Below are positions 45,560 to 56,009 of a DNA stretch of 64,000 nt, piece by piece (the stretch's first letter is position 1; each line of letters starts with the position of its first letter). Below the pieces are notes generated by a model. It had not been told where the DNA came from. It searched no databases and saw nothing but the letters and a program-made list of their open reading frames with translations. Made by a program: the position numbers and the translations under genes. The DNA comes from Cryptomeria japonica (lineage: Eukaryota; Streptophyta; Pinopsida; Cupressales; Cupressaceae), in the NCBI RefSeq assembly GCF_030272615.1, contig NC_081410.1, forward strand, positions 146,470,349 to 146,534,348, in the 5' to 3' direction.

Positions 45560-46696
45560 TGTAGCAAATGTGAAGATGGTGTGCTGGTATGATTGTCAGT
45601 ATGGTTGTCTTTGGTGTCAACATATTGATTTTGTGTTTCTGTGATTAGTTTTTTCTCTACATTTCTGATATGTTGCAGTTGTAGTCATGAGGTTTTGGTA
45701 TGTTGTTGGAAGTTACTTTGGGATGTCATGCTTATTATTTGGTGCTTCACAAGTTGTGCTCTAAAAGTATGTTCAATTATATTGGTGATATTTAACAGTG
45801 TTTGCAGTGCTTTGCATTTCTAGTTTTGATGATAATATTTTCCATTTTCGTTGTTCATATCTTTATCTTTGATATTCTGATTTGGGATGTGATGATGTGC
45901 TTTAGAGTCATGGTTGATGATATGTTCATTTCAGGTTCAGTTGACCTTGAATGGTTCTGTTTTGCTTCAGTAATTGTGGCTTATGGATAACGTGTTGTTT
46001 TGATCAATGTAGTACATTGTGGTATGGTCCACTTTTTATTCCTTTTCACCATGAGAATGTTTAGTGTAGACTTATTTAGAATTGTGTTCTAGTGAATTGT
46101 TTTTGGTGGACTTGGGAAATTCTTATTTCAAAGATCAGTATAAATAATGGATGATTATAGTGAAAAACATATAGAAGTAAGTGGATTGAATTTTTTTTTG
46201 TTGGTGCTAATTTGTGCAAGGTTAGGTGAAGTTGTGGTTGAGAAATGTAATAGTGTGTTGTTGTTGTTTGGTATTGGAGGTAGTGAGATAAAGGTTTCTT
46301 TCAGCATTGTAGCATTGTGGTAGTTGTGCTTTAGTGGTGGATTCTTTCTTTTTCCTTCTTAAACTAGACAATGAGCCCTTTTTTGGCAGTTTTACCCGAG
46401 TAGTGAGCATTATGGTATTGAGCCACCCTTTGCAAAAATAACCTTAAATGATGTCACCATAACAGGTGTTTCATAATTGAGGATTAACATTCTTCGTGGT
46501 TTTTCCCTTCTTGGGCTTTTCATGTAAAATCTAGTGTTTCATGTGTATGATTCATGTGTGTCATTTCTCATGCTTACATCTATTTATGGTTAAGTAATCA
46601 AAAGTTTGTTTACTAGATCTATTTTTGTGGAATAATTAAAAGATTTTAATTGACAACTGATTCAACCCCCCTCTTCGTTGTCCAAGATATTCAACA
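45560..46696 (+). repeat. 3' LTR of F (1,137 bp)
   Basis: Starts TGTAGCAAATGTG and ends TTCAACA. TATA-like TATAAATAAT at 46139-46148. GACAAC (46652-46657) and GTTGTC (46677-46682) pair around the C-rich end motif. Clearly diverged from the 5' copy by scattered substitutions. Confidence 0.93.
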
Positions 46697-46935
46697 TGCC
46701 TTACAATTACCAAGTTATGGAAAAGTTTGGTATTGTGATCTCCCTCTTTCAGCCAAGTCTCTTTAGATTTCTGGCACCAAAATATCTCCTCCATTGCCAA
46801 GATCTCATAATACCTTTTTCTCAAATCCTTTTCTTCTAAAAAATATACTTCCCCCATTCCTACACTAATAATTTTAGAGTGTAGACTCTCCAATTTAGCT
46901 TCAAGCTAAAGTTTCTCTATGAATATATTATTGAA
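46697..46935 (-). pseudogene. LINE: region upstream of RT
   Basis: Minus-strand reading LESLHSKIISVGMGEVYFLE, then KRYYEILAMEEIFWCQKSK and ETWLKEGDHNTKLFHNLVIVR. The block W-L-K-E-G-D-x-N-T-K-x-F-H is a conserved feature between endonuclease and RT of plant L1 elements. It joins the RT part at 40370 when F is removed. Upstream of about 46935 the match stops. Confidence 0.87.
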
Positions 46936-47289
46936 ATGCACCCGATGTAACATGCACTAACTATGCAAATACAAATTTCAACTTTTAAAATAGAAAACTT
47001 GCAACATGTTTTCTTTTTATTTACAACATTGAACTAAAACAAAAACTTGAAATGGAACAGTGTTCTATTCTATGAAGATATATTCTTGTATAAATGAAAA
47101 TTCTAACATTCAAATTTAAGAGAGTAGAGAGGTTCAAAGTTTACTTTTTTTTAGATGCACATTATGATGTTTTCATAAATTTACCAATAATTTGGAGGGA
47201 AAGTATCATCAGGGTGCTTTTCCACCCAACTATGAAATTGTTACTACTTACTAAGTTGCCATTAGTTTTATGTCCAAAGTCATTCTATA
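46936..47289. other. AT-rich spacer
   Basis: No motif or frame supported; the short ORF at 47094-47297 has no known feature. It may hold the true 5' edge of the LINE or of element E. Confidence 0.4.
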
Positions 47290-48435
47290 TACTCTAGTCG
47301 GTTACTACTACCAAAATATCCAGTCGGTAAGCACAAAGCAGTCGGTTATAGAAGAAAGTAGTCACAGAGCCCAGTATACATCGAGCTGTCTGCCGAGTAA
47401 TACTCTATGTCTACCGAGCAACAATAATGATACACCAAGTTGATATACACCGAGTGAAACGTGTTACCAGATTCATTTAACGTAGACACACATGTGGAAA
47501 TGTGTTACAAGATCGAGGAACAAAGAACCATTATCACATTGGAAATTGTACTTAAGGATTGTGTATGATTTTGAGGTCATCTATCCAATGAAATATTTTG
47601 TATGGTTATTCATTCGATAAATCATGTTTGTAAGATCGAAGCAATGAACCAGATCACCAACATAAGAGATCTATTTATATAGCATGGATTGGGATCAGAT
47701 AGATATATAGGTGTATGTGTGTATGAGTGTGAAGACGGACATATGTGAAAAGCAAAATCATGGGAAAGCACTGAGTGTTATGACTGTTATAGAGACACAG
47801 AGGTCACCGAAAAGGATTTCAGAGAACAGTCAAGGAACAAAGAAAACAGAAGGGTTTACCAAGTTATTCTATGGGTTACCGAGGTATGCTATAAGCAAGG
47901 TAATCTCATTTGGAGCACATAGAATCTGCTATAACATTTCAGACGTGAAGTTGCAGATATTTGTAAAGATTTTATTATAATATTTTGAGTTGTAAGAGAA
48001 ACCTTTAACAGGGTAAAAGACTCTAACAAAGTCTATAAATTGTAAAGCCTTTAACGAGGTGCAACATTTAGAATAAGTGTTGTAAAATCCTTTAGCAAGG
48101 TAGATCTAACGATCTTGATACTCCTAACAGGGTAAGCTATCAGAAATAGCTAAACATGTAGCTCTAACCGAGCACTCTTTATTATTGCAGTAGTGAAGTT
48201 GTGGGTGCCATCCCCACCGCAGTTTTTCTCTCTAACCAAGAGTTTCTGCGTAACCAAAATATATGTGTTATGGAGTGAATCATGTATGATTGTTATTTAT
48301 TTGTTTTAGCTTTATGTTATGTTACAACAGTTTTTGGTTTATGCATAATAGTAAAGATATTGTTCAAGAAAGTATTTGAAGTACTGATTCACCCCTTCCC
48401 TCTCAGTACATTAGCTTTCCATATTGGGCCTAACA
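47290..48435 (+). repeat. 5' LTR of E (left edge uncertain)
   Basis: The right end CCTAACA (48435) lies 2 nt before the primer site. TATA-like TATTTATATAGC at 47672-47683. GTACTGA (48381-48387) and TCAGTAC (48403-48409) form a perfect 7-bp stem around a C-rich loop. The left edge is set only where TCGGTTAC-type words start; no TG terminus or target duplication was found. Confidence 0.7.
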
Positions 48436-48437
48436 AT

Positions 48438-48448
48438 TGGTATCAGAG
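48438..48448 (+). promoter_or_regulatory. Primer-binding site of E (tRNA-iMet type)
   Basis: TGGTATCAGAG lies 2 nt after the LTR end and matches initiator tRNA-Met as in the other elements (last base changed). Confidence 0.87.
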
Positions 48449-48497
48449 TTTGAATCTTGGAAAAGGGTTTAACAGCCTAAAGAAAAAGATCTTATCA

Positions 48498-49769
48498 ATC
48501 GAAGGCTATAAACAATCTCAGAGAATTGTGTATTTGCAAGAAGAGTTGGATCATGCTAATCAAGTGATTGCAGACATGCAAAGACAAATGCAAAAATAAT
48601 TGAAAGTTAGAAGAAGATTGTTTGATGATTTGCAGGACTCTCAAGAGTTAGTGGAACAGATTGAGACATCATTCGAGAATAGTATATCTGAAGAGACTGA
48701 AGAGATGATTGGAGAACTGAAAGAAAAGAACAAAGCACTGACTGATCAGCTAAAAGCAATGAAAAGAGGACATGAACATTTCAGCACACAGATGACTGAA
48801 AATCTTGATGCATTGAGGACAGGTGAGGATAAAGTAAGAGATCTAGAAAGAGAAAAACAACAACTTGAAGCATTAGTATCTGAAAAGAATGATGAAATCA
48901 CTAGGATGACTGGACTACAAAGTAGTCTGTTAGATCAATTGGGTTATGCACATCATGAAGCAAATCTGAAGGATAATGAGAATCAAGCATTGAAACTTGA
49001 AGTATCAAGGTTGACCGATGAACTTGAAACACAGAAGAAATCCAAAGAAACACTGAAGAAGAGTTACGAAGCATCAAAGATGTTGGATGAGCAACTAAAT
49101 ACAAGAAGACCCAACAAAGATGCAGGACTCAGTTACAAAGGAAAAGACTCTACCGAGAAGGGAATCCACACTACCAAGAGAGGAGAATCATCTAAGCAAG
49201 CTGGAAACAAGAAGAACATCAAAGGAAAGAAACCTATTTGCAACTAATGTGGAAATCAAGGTCATACTGCCAACTTGTGCCAAATCAGAAAAGGTAAGCA
49301 ACCGAATGTCATTAGGTCTAATGGTTATTGTTACAATTGCAATAAATATGGTCACACATCTAACCAATGTAGGACAAAGTCTGTTAACAATTATCAGAAG
49401 GCAAAATTCAAAGGGTTTTGTAAAAACTGCAATAGATATGGACATAGTACCGAGCAGTGTTGGTTTAAGCAAAAGAACTATATGTGGTCTGCACACTGAG
49501 CAAATGCTAGAGGTTACCGAACTCACACAGGTCCTAACCAACAGTATTCTGTAGTACCATGGGATTACAATACAAGGATATGGTGTGAATGTTGTGGAAG
49601 ATATGGACATATAAGTGCCAACTGTTTTATAAGGTTTGGAATGAACAACCGAAGATCATGGAGAAATCCTGGTATGAGATGTTTTCATTGTCACAAAGTT
49701 GGACACTTGGCTAGAGATTGCAGAGATCAATCTAGAGGAGACACTAAAGAAATAAAAGGCAAATTATAG
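48498..49769 (+). pseudogene. ORF1 of E: coiled coil plus five CCHC zinc knuckles
   Basis: The frame starts where ATG has become ATC at 48498 (by comparison with MDSGG of C); it follows the primer site by 50 nt. Residues 1-200 are a long heptad-rich coiled coil. SKMLDEQLNTRRPNKDAGLSY (49078-49134) matches the LDxML..Q..GLG motif of B and C. Five knuckles of exact CX2CX4HX4C spacing follow: CGNQGHTANLC (first Cys at 49239), CYNCNKYGHTSNQC (49329), CKNCNRYGHSTEQC (49419), CECCGRYGHISANC (49584) and CFHCHKVGHLARDC (49680). Stops at 48597, 49245 and 49497 only. Most copia Gags have one knuckle. The capsid part seen in B is absent. Probably an RNA-binding, self-associating packaging factor. Confidence 0.83.
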
Positions 49770-50363
49770 ATGATTTGGAAAAAGAAGGAAAATGTGTCAA
49801 ATGAAGAAAGCACCTTATCTATCGAGTTAGGTGCACCTATTCCAAATTAATCGGTAAAGGTATGAAGGGACTGCATTCTCTCAAGGTTAAATCTTAATAG
49901 TTCCTATTTTATCATGTTCTTAATTCAAAATCTGCAAAGCTAAAGATGCAATAGGAAATTTGAAATTTTATCAAGTCTTTTGGAAGCTCGTCTAGTTGGT
50001 AAATACAGGAAGACTGGCTACTCGGTAAAAGCATAAAAAGGAAGTGGTACCAAGTGCATTTAATGTTTTTTGACCTAACTGCACGAAGCCCGATAAGGTA
50101 TATTGTGTACTTAAAGCTTTTACGTGGTCATTTTACACTTACCAAGTTTTCAAGAAAGCAGAGCAAAGTGATTCAAAGGTGATCAAACCTCCTCCGAAGC
50201 GAAATTCAAGGTATTTACATCAATCACAACGCATTGTCAAACTAGTTTACCAATCATATCAATTGTGAATATCTATTTTACATTTGCTAAGTGGGAAGCA
50301 TCTGTCGTTTAAAAGTTTTCTAACCCTAAGGATCTTTTGTTAAGTATTTATCCAAAATCTGCA
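49770..50363 (+). other. Non-coding gap between ORF1 and ORF2 of E
   Basis: No frame supported. AAGGTATTTA (GT at 50211) in a context like that of C, and CTAACCCTAAG ending at 50330, would fit a 120-bp intron just upstream of the ORF2 start. This is a hypothesis only. Confidence 0.4.
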
Positions 50364-53300
50364 ATGGCACCTAAGATCCAGAAGCCCGTTGTTGTTGAGA
50401 ACATTGAAAAGCCCTCACTGAAGTACTCTCTAACTCCCAAAGTAGCATCTGAACCAGATGATAAAACTGCATTTTCACTCATTCCGGAAAGGTTTTACTA
50501 GTTGAGGATGTAAGATTCTTCACTAAATGTCGTGTTGAGGAACTAGGTCATGTTGAGATCAAGGACACATATGATGAATTGTGTACTGATGGGAAATTGG
50601 ATAGCAAGTATGAACACATTAAAATCAAGGGATTGACTGAAGCCCTAACCTATCCCCGTGTCTTCAAACCACAGTGGGTCATGTTTCTTTTGAGCAGAGT
50701 TCATGATGATTTCATGTGGTTAGAAGAGCAAACATTCAAAATCACCAAGGAAATCATTCATTTGATCACCAGTTACCCTATTTTTGATCATGCCCAAGCT
50801 CAGAAAATGATATCACAAAAGGAATTGATCACTTTAACCGGAGTTGAATCTGATTGCAGAGGACTGAAACTAAACAATGTCACAGATGCAGAGCTGAAGT
50901 TTGCCATTAGAGTAATAGGTTACTGTTTCTTTCAATCGGCAAGGGAAAACAGTGTACCCTCTGCAGCAGTCGATTTAGCATATAAAATTGTGAAGAAAGG
51001 AATGAAAATTGGTCTTTGTGAAGTATTGTTGAAAAACCTGTTTGAGAATCTAAACACCATAAGGAAGCCAAAGAAGAACAACTCAGCTAACACACTGAAG
51101 TTTGGATCACTATTAGTATGCATGTTTTTCTATTTTGAGAAATTATTTCCATCAGTCGGTAATGTAGCTTGGAAGCTACACCGACCAATCACCCATCAAA
51201 TCAATGACTTCATCAAACGACTAGGTGATAACTTTAATGATATTATGGATGATTACTTTAGCAAGTTTCAAGAAAAGAAGCATAATAGGTATAGAATTCC
51301 ACCCCAGTTAGTAGAGAAATACAAGGATGACATATGCTTTGAAGTAGACATCGACTACTGCTATGTTAATGCTATGGAACCAAGAACTCAATCTTTGCCA
51401 CCTATGGGTTATGAGATTGATTTTGACATCACACAACAGCAGATAGATGCTTTTCTTACTTTACCAAGGCATGCTACCGAGCTGAGATACGATACATATG
51501 AAGAAGTTAAAGAGAAAGTTAAGATGAGTAGTCTAGTACCAAAGGCTACAAGGAAAGCAACAAAAATGATCAAGGCATTACCGAAGAAATTTGGAGAAGG
51601 TTCTTCCTCCACACCTGTCAAGGGCACTATAGTCATCACCGAGGAGGAATCTGAAGCCCAAGAGGCAGCTATTACATTAAGCACCGAGTTTCCTAAAGGG
51701 AAATTTTTGAAAAGGAAGAAATAGGATACATCAAAGGTATCACCGACTCCTTTAGTAAAGTGCCCAAACACAAGATCATCTGCAGCGTTGCCGAGTAAGA
51801 AACCAAAGAATGTTGCCGCACCAAAGGTAACAAAAACTTATAAGAAATCTACTCAGAGACTTATTTTGACTAAAGAGTCCAGTGACACCGAATCTGAAGA
51901 TGCAAGCAAATTTCAAATTGTTAAGAGCAAAAAGGAAGAAGTACATAGTGTTGATAAATTTTGTGCTAATCTGAAACAATATGGTGGATTTTGATCATTT
52001 AGATATGTTAAGTATGAATCCAGATCTGATGCAGAAAAGTGACAAATAGAAGAAGCTGTCATCTGCACTCTTCTGAAATTCTGATTGGTCCCATTGGAAG
52101 TAACTAATTCTCTTCCAAAAGAATTGTATTTGCATATTGATAATAGGTGGAAAGATGCCATGGACTTGAAAAATAAGATGAGAGAAAGAAGTCTGGTACA
52201 TCTCTTTCCAGACATGTCGGTAGATGAAATAAGTGAACATTTGAAAAACTACCACTCAAACTTCCTAGTCAAGCAAAGAGCCTTGAAATTGATGAATGGA
52301 TTTTATTTGGATGTAGAGAATGAGACCAAGGAAAAATGGCAGGAAATATTTTGAATCAAGAATGATGGTGAGCAAGTTGAAGTTGAAACAGTTGATGACA
52401 CCGAGCAAGATCCTGATATCACTGAGCAAGACCCTGCTGACACTATACAAATTGATGAGGATATCATGGACACCGAGGGACAAGAATAGGAAATGATATG
52501 CCAAACTGGTATCCAGTGAGTCAGTTTTGGAACAAGTTCAGGCCTATCCTCCGGTCACTCAGCCTATTTCAACCGAGGCCCCTCAAGATACCGAACAAGG
52601 AACAGAGGATCAAAAGTCTACAAAAGGAGAAGCTACTTCTCAGGCCACCAGGGAACAGACCTCTCAAGCCCCTTCTAGCACTGAAAATGTTACAATTGAG
52701 AACCCAAGCACAAAAGCACCGAAGGAGAAAACAAAGGCTACAAGAATTGACAAAAGTGTTGCCTCTACCGAGCAACCTACTGAGGGTAATCAAGCCTCCC
52801 AAGCCATTGTATTAGTTCAACCGATGAAAAAAAGAGTAAAGAAACTGAAAAAGCATAGTTCCAAATTAGATTTGTCAAAACCAATAGTGTTGCTGAATGT
52901 AGACATATCCAAATTAAAAGGGCAAGCACTCATTTAATTTGGTGAACTATGCAAAACCAGAGCAGAATAGGAAAAATAAATGGCTATTCAAAAGAAAAAC
53001 AAAGTACTTCAGAAGGTGAAAGCACTATTAATAGATATGCTACCTAAAGCTATAGTGACAACAGATGCAGCCATCCATATTCAACTGGATGAACTCCTAA
53101 CTAAAATTGAGACATCTGGAGTAGACACATCTGAATATTTGAGCAATTTAAAGGACAAAGAGCTCACTGCTAAAATGATTGAAGAGGTACAGAAAGCTAT
53201 TGCTATTGGCAAAGTAAAACTTGTCAAATTTATTGCTGAGTTATCCCCTCAACTCAAGCACATTCTTTATTTATTTCAGAAACTCTGTACATTCTCTTTA

Positions 53301-53699
53301 TTCATTAAAGATATCAAAAATAAAATAGAAGTGATTGAGAAAGAGATCACCGATCTCTCAAATAAGTTGACCACTGAGCCAAACTCTATTCAGAATTTCT
53401 ATACCAAGCTACAAAAGCTCATGGCTCAACAATTGGAACTTAGGAATGAAGAGCACAAAATAAGTATGGACATTATGACTCTTCAAACCTTATTCATTCC
53501 ACACTTGTCCTCTGTCCAAGGGCAGATCAACAAGGCTACCTCCCTATCTACTCAACAAGAGGGAAGCACCTTAGATGGACTAATTTCACTGTTAGTTGAC
53601 ATTATAGCTCAAAATTCACTCATGGACAGTGTCAAGGATGCCCTCTCCAATCATATATATGCTAAGCATTCTTTCCTTAGGCGGTTTGTCAAACTTTAA
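50364..53699 (+). pseudogene. ORF2 of E: about 1,110-codon protein of unknown function
   Basis: ATG at 50364 gives MAPKIQKPVVVENIEK. A shift near 50500 restores VEDVRFFTKCRVEELG; the frame then runs open from 50579 to 51724. Conserved with C: PQWVMFLLSRVHDDFMWLEE and FKITKEIIHLIT (50671-50775), ELKFAIRVIGY (near 50893), LKFGSLLVCMFFYFEKL (51098-51147), YRIPPQLVEKY (near 51290) and PPMGYEIDFDI (near 51400). A basic, Ser/Pro-rich middle follows (51510-51990), then QIEEAVICTLLKF, LPKELYLHIDNRW (52112-52150), an acidic Asp/Glu-rich and then Thr/Gln/Pro-rich stretch (52370-52860), and a helical C-terminus with heptads (52980-53699, QKKNKVLQKVKALLID, IEVIEKEITDLSNKL). No catalytic motif, signal peptide or convincing membrane segment. 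Family unknown; a trans-mobilised element protein or captured host gene are both possible. Confidence 0.78.
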
Positions 53700-54489
53700 G
53701 TGCATTGCCTGCGATTCCTCATTTTGTGTACATTTCTCCAAAAGCGTTTCAACTATAATATTTGACAAAAATCCCCCTTCATTATACTTTGATTAAGGTT
53801 CTTGTCCTATGTATAAGTTTCCATGCTGGCACGACATACTATGAGGATGTTGGAAAACATTGTGGAATTTGGCTTTTACAATTCTCATGCAAAATACTTT
53901 GCTAAACAGTTCAAGTGCACTGACTATGCTACACAATCATTTGTATTGTCTAAACTTTCACAGTGTGGTATGAGCCAAACAATTAAGATGCCTTGTCAAT
54001 GTTCTTTCCACATCTTGTATGCGTTTGACCACGTATTTCCAACCATGACATTTAGCAAAAAATCTCCCTTTATTATGCTTTTATGAATGTCAATAGCCCG
54101 CAACTATATCATTTCATTCTTGGACATTTCTTTAATGTATATTGTCAAACAATTCATATATATTGTCAATGATTTTGCATGTTGCTCATGTGTCAACCAT
54201 CGCGCTTTCAGCTTTAGCATCTCACCACCATCACTTGCCATGACATTCTATCCCACTTTGCATGCATGTCTAACAATGAAAGACATCTCCTGCAGGCACC
54301 TAGTCAAACACTTTACATATAGTTGTGCCTTTGCTTCACATTCTGCATACCATGTGCCAGGCCGATTTTGAAAAACAAAGGTTGCGACAATTTAAATATT
54401 CAAATAACAAAGTAGTGTTTCAAATAATCAATCCATATTCATATATGATCTACAAGCACCAAGAAAGCATGTCCACACAACCACCACAC
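53700..54489. other. Region after ORF2 of E, no supported gene
   Basis: Words such as AATGCACTGAC/CAAACA recur at roughly 100-bp spacing from 53860 to 54330, which would fit decayed PPR-type repeats on the minus strand, but I cannot fix a frame. No LTR or polypurine tract is recognisable. Confidence 0.35.
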
Positions 54490-54990
54490 CTCTAACTTGA
54501 CCTATTGTATTTGCTTGAAAGTTTCTAAAGACTTTTCAACAAATCCATTCTTTGTATATGTTGTGATGAGACCACATTTATTTGATACATCATGTTGAAT
54601 ATTTCACATGCCTCAATTATGTTTCCACATTTTTCACGCATGTTTATGAGAGCATTTGTAGTAGCCACATCACACTAAATCCTCCATCTTTTATGCTTTG
54701 ATTGGCCTCTAAAACCTGCTCTAAAGCTTCCCATTCTTGCTAATAGGTTACCTTTGCCTGAAGGTTTCTAAGGCCATTTCAACATCTCGATTTTGTGCAT
54801 ATCTTGCAATCATTCCAATTCATTCCTCGAGAGGACATATCTTTGGCACATTCTATAAAATATTTGGCGTGTCTTGCTAGTTCTTTGATAAACTGAAAGA
54901 AGGATGAAAGAGATTGTAACCGTTTTACAACTGTTTGGCCTTCACTAATCTCCCAATTTTAGATTTTTGACATAACTCATTGATAGGAGC
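54490..54990 (-). pseudogene. PPR-protein gene fragment, decayed
   Basis: Minus-strand pieces read MIARYAQNRDVEMALETFRQ (54815-54750), ALINMREKCGN (54662-54630) and TYTKNGFVEKSLETFKQIQ (54570-54515). These are typical of the PLS-type pentatricopeptide repeats of plant organelle RNA-binding proteins (MIAGYAQNG, ALINMYAKCG). Stops and shifts are frequent. It is a fragment of at most three or four repeats without start or C-terminal domain. Mutations preclude a functional protein. Confidence 0.6.
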
Positions 54991-56009
54991 CTTTTACTCG
55001 AGATTTTAGTGACTCTTTATTCCTGGCTTCAAACTCTATCGACGACTTGTGGAAATGAATTAACTTGTTGATAAGTGTAGAACACCTGATGAAGATTGTA
55101 TTATCTCAAGACAATTCTCCTTTCCTCATCTTATTTTTGTTTTGGGTAGTTATGGTAACTATTCAGTCATCGAAAAGTTATTAATATTTGAAGACTGATA
55201 AACCACCTTTGTTTTCCATTTGTAATGTAAGCCTCATCCACAAACTTATCGGCATGTTGAATTGCTTTCGCAACTAAGAGATCTTGTTCCTTAAGAGAAA
55301 TATGCCGCTTATATGAATATATACCAGATGCTTTGGGACATATACATACTTGCCGATATCACTCATGTCACAGAAGGTTTGCGTGTTCATGATAAAAATC
55401 GGTTATCGACAACTTTGGGAAACTTTCTCAAATCCCCTACATATGAGTTATAATAACTAAGTCTTTGGTGAGTGAGAACGCATCCTCATTTTGTTATAGT
55501 TTACAAAGTTGGCAAATTTGCCAATGTTGATTTTGACCGCCGATGACAATTATAATCGACACACCAATGAATGAGCACATCGGGTTCTTTGCAAACATAA
55601 CCAACTCACTGCAATTGCCTTGAAAGTAAAATAACTTATTAGGTTCGACTCTTTTACAATCTTACTCTCAAGCTTGGCCAACGCAAAGATAAAATGCGAC
55701 ATTGGCATTTTCATAAACTAAAACAACTTGCCACTCCATTCCTATCAAATACTTTAATGATTCAACAATAAAATCTCTCTTTGAAACTTGACCAACTCTG
55801 TGGTCGACGATTTAGGCAACTTTAGCAACTAAGGTCAAGGAGACAGGCAGTCTTCATTTTATTGTTAATGTTGCAAATTCCATCCATCACCAATGGGCTG
55901 GCTTAAACATTACTGACCGAGCTTAGGTGGCTATGGGCCCAATACTTTCATCTAACCATACATTCTCGTCAATTCCGTCCCAAATGAACAACACCGTTAA
56001 CATTCGAAT
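54991..56009. other. Spacer between PPR fragments
   Basis: No frame supported. Composition is less AT-rich than the spacers on the left. It may contain more decayed PPR sequence (for example near 55200-55300), but I cannot show it. Confidence 0.35.

Larger units (their letters stand above)
40371..46696 (+). mobile_element. Element F: complete Ty1/copia element with GAA expansion and tandem duplications
   Basis: LTRs at 40371-41514 and 45560-46696 enclose gag (deleted), protease, integrase, RT and RNase H on the plus strand. Flanks cacct (40366-40370) and tgcct (46697-46701) match at 3/5, a weak target duplication, but removing F restores the LINE reading (NLVIVR then SVNRIFSI). The interior carries a 381-bp GAA run and three separate direct tandem duplications. 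It is related to D, but not the same family. Confidence 0.9.
26039..46935 (-). mobile_element. L1-type LINE, broken by H, K (with G) and F
   Basis: Reading on the minus strand: RT-upstream part (46935-46697), RT core (40370-39284), RT end, zf-RVT-like part and RNase H (36356-34629), 3' UTR (27249-26039) and an A-rich tail (T-rich on plus, about 26039-26070, with TTG repeats). The coding sense rejoins across each insertion at its target duplication, so this was one LINE. The 5' part (ORF1 and most of the endonuclease) is missing, either by the 5' truncation common in LINEs or by later loss. No target duplication of the LINE itself could be identified. Confidence 0.82.
47290..53699 (+). mobile_element. 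Element E: non-autonomous LTR element with ORF1 and long unknown ORF2
   Basis: Order: LTR-like sequence ending TAACA at 48435, primer site, ORF1 (48498-49769), 590-bp gap, ORF2 (50364-53699). No pol motif occurs anywhere. No second LTR or polypurine tract is found after ORF2, so the 3' end is lost or beyond recognition; the left LTR edge is also uncertain. It has the same gene order as C, with clear protein homology in both ORFs. The coding parts are better preserved than in C: ORF2 needs about eight stop changes and two frameshifts over 1,110 codons. The AACCGAG/TACCGAC-type words common in its LTR also occur in its ORFs. Confidence 0.83.

Noticed and set aside
53860-54330. CRISPR-like or satellite array with roughly 100-bp spacing
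   Set aside because: The recurring words are imperfect and irregular; decayed PPR-type repeats are more likely and even those are unproven.
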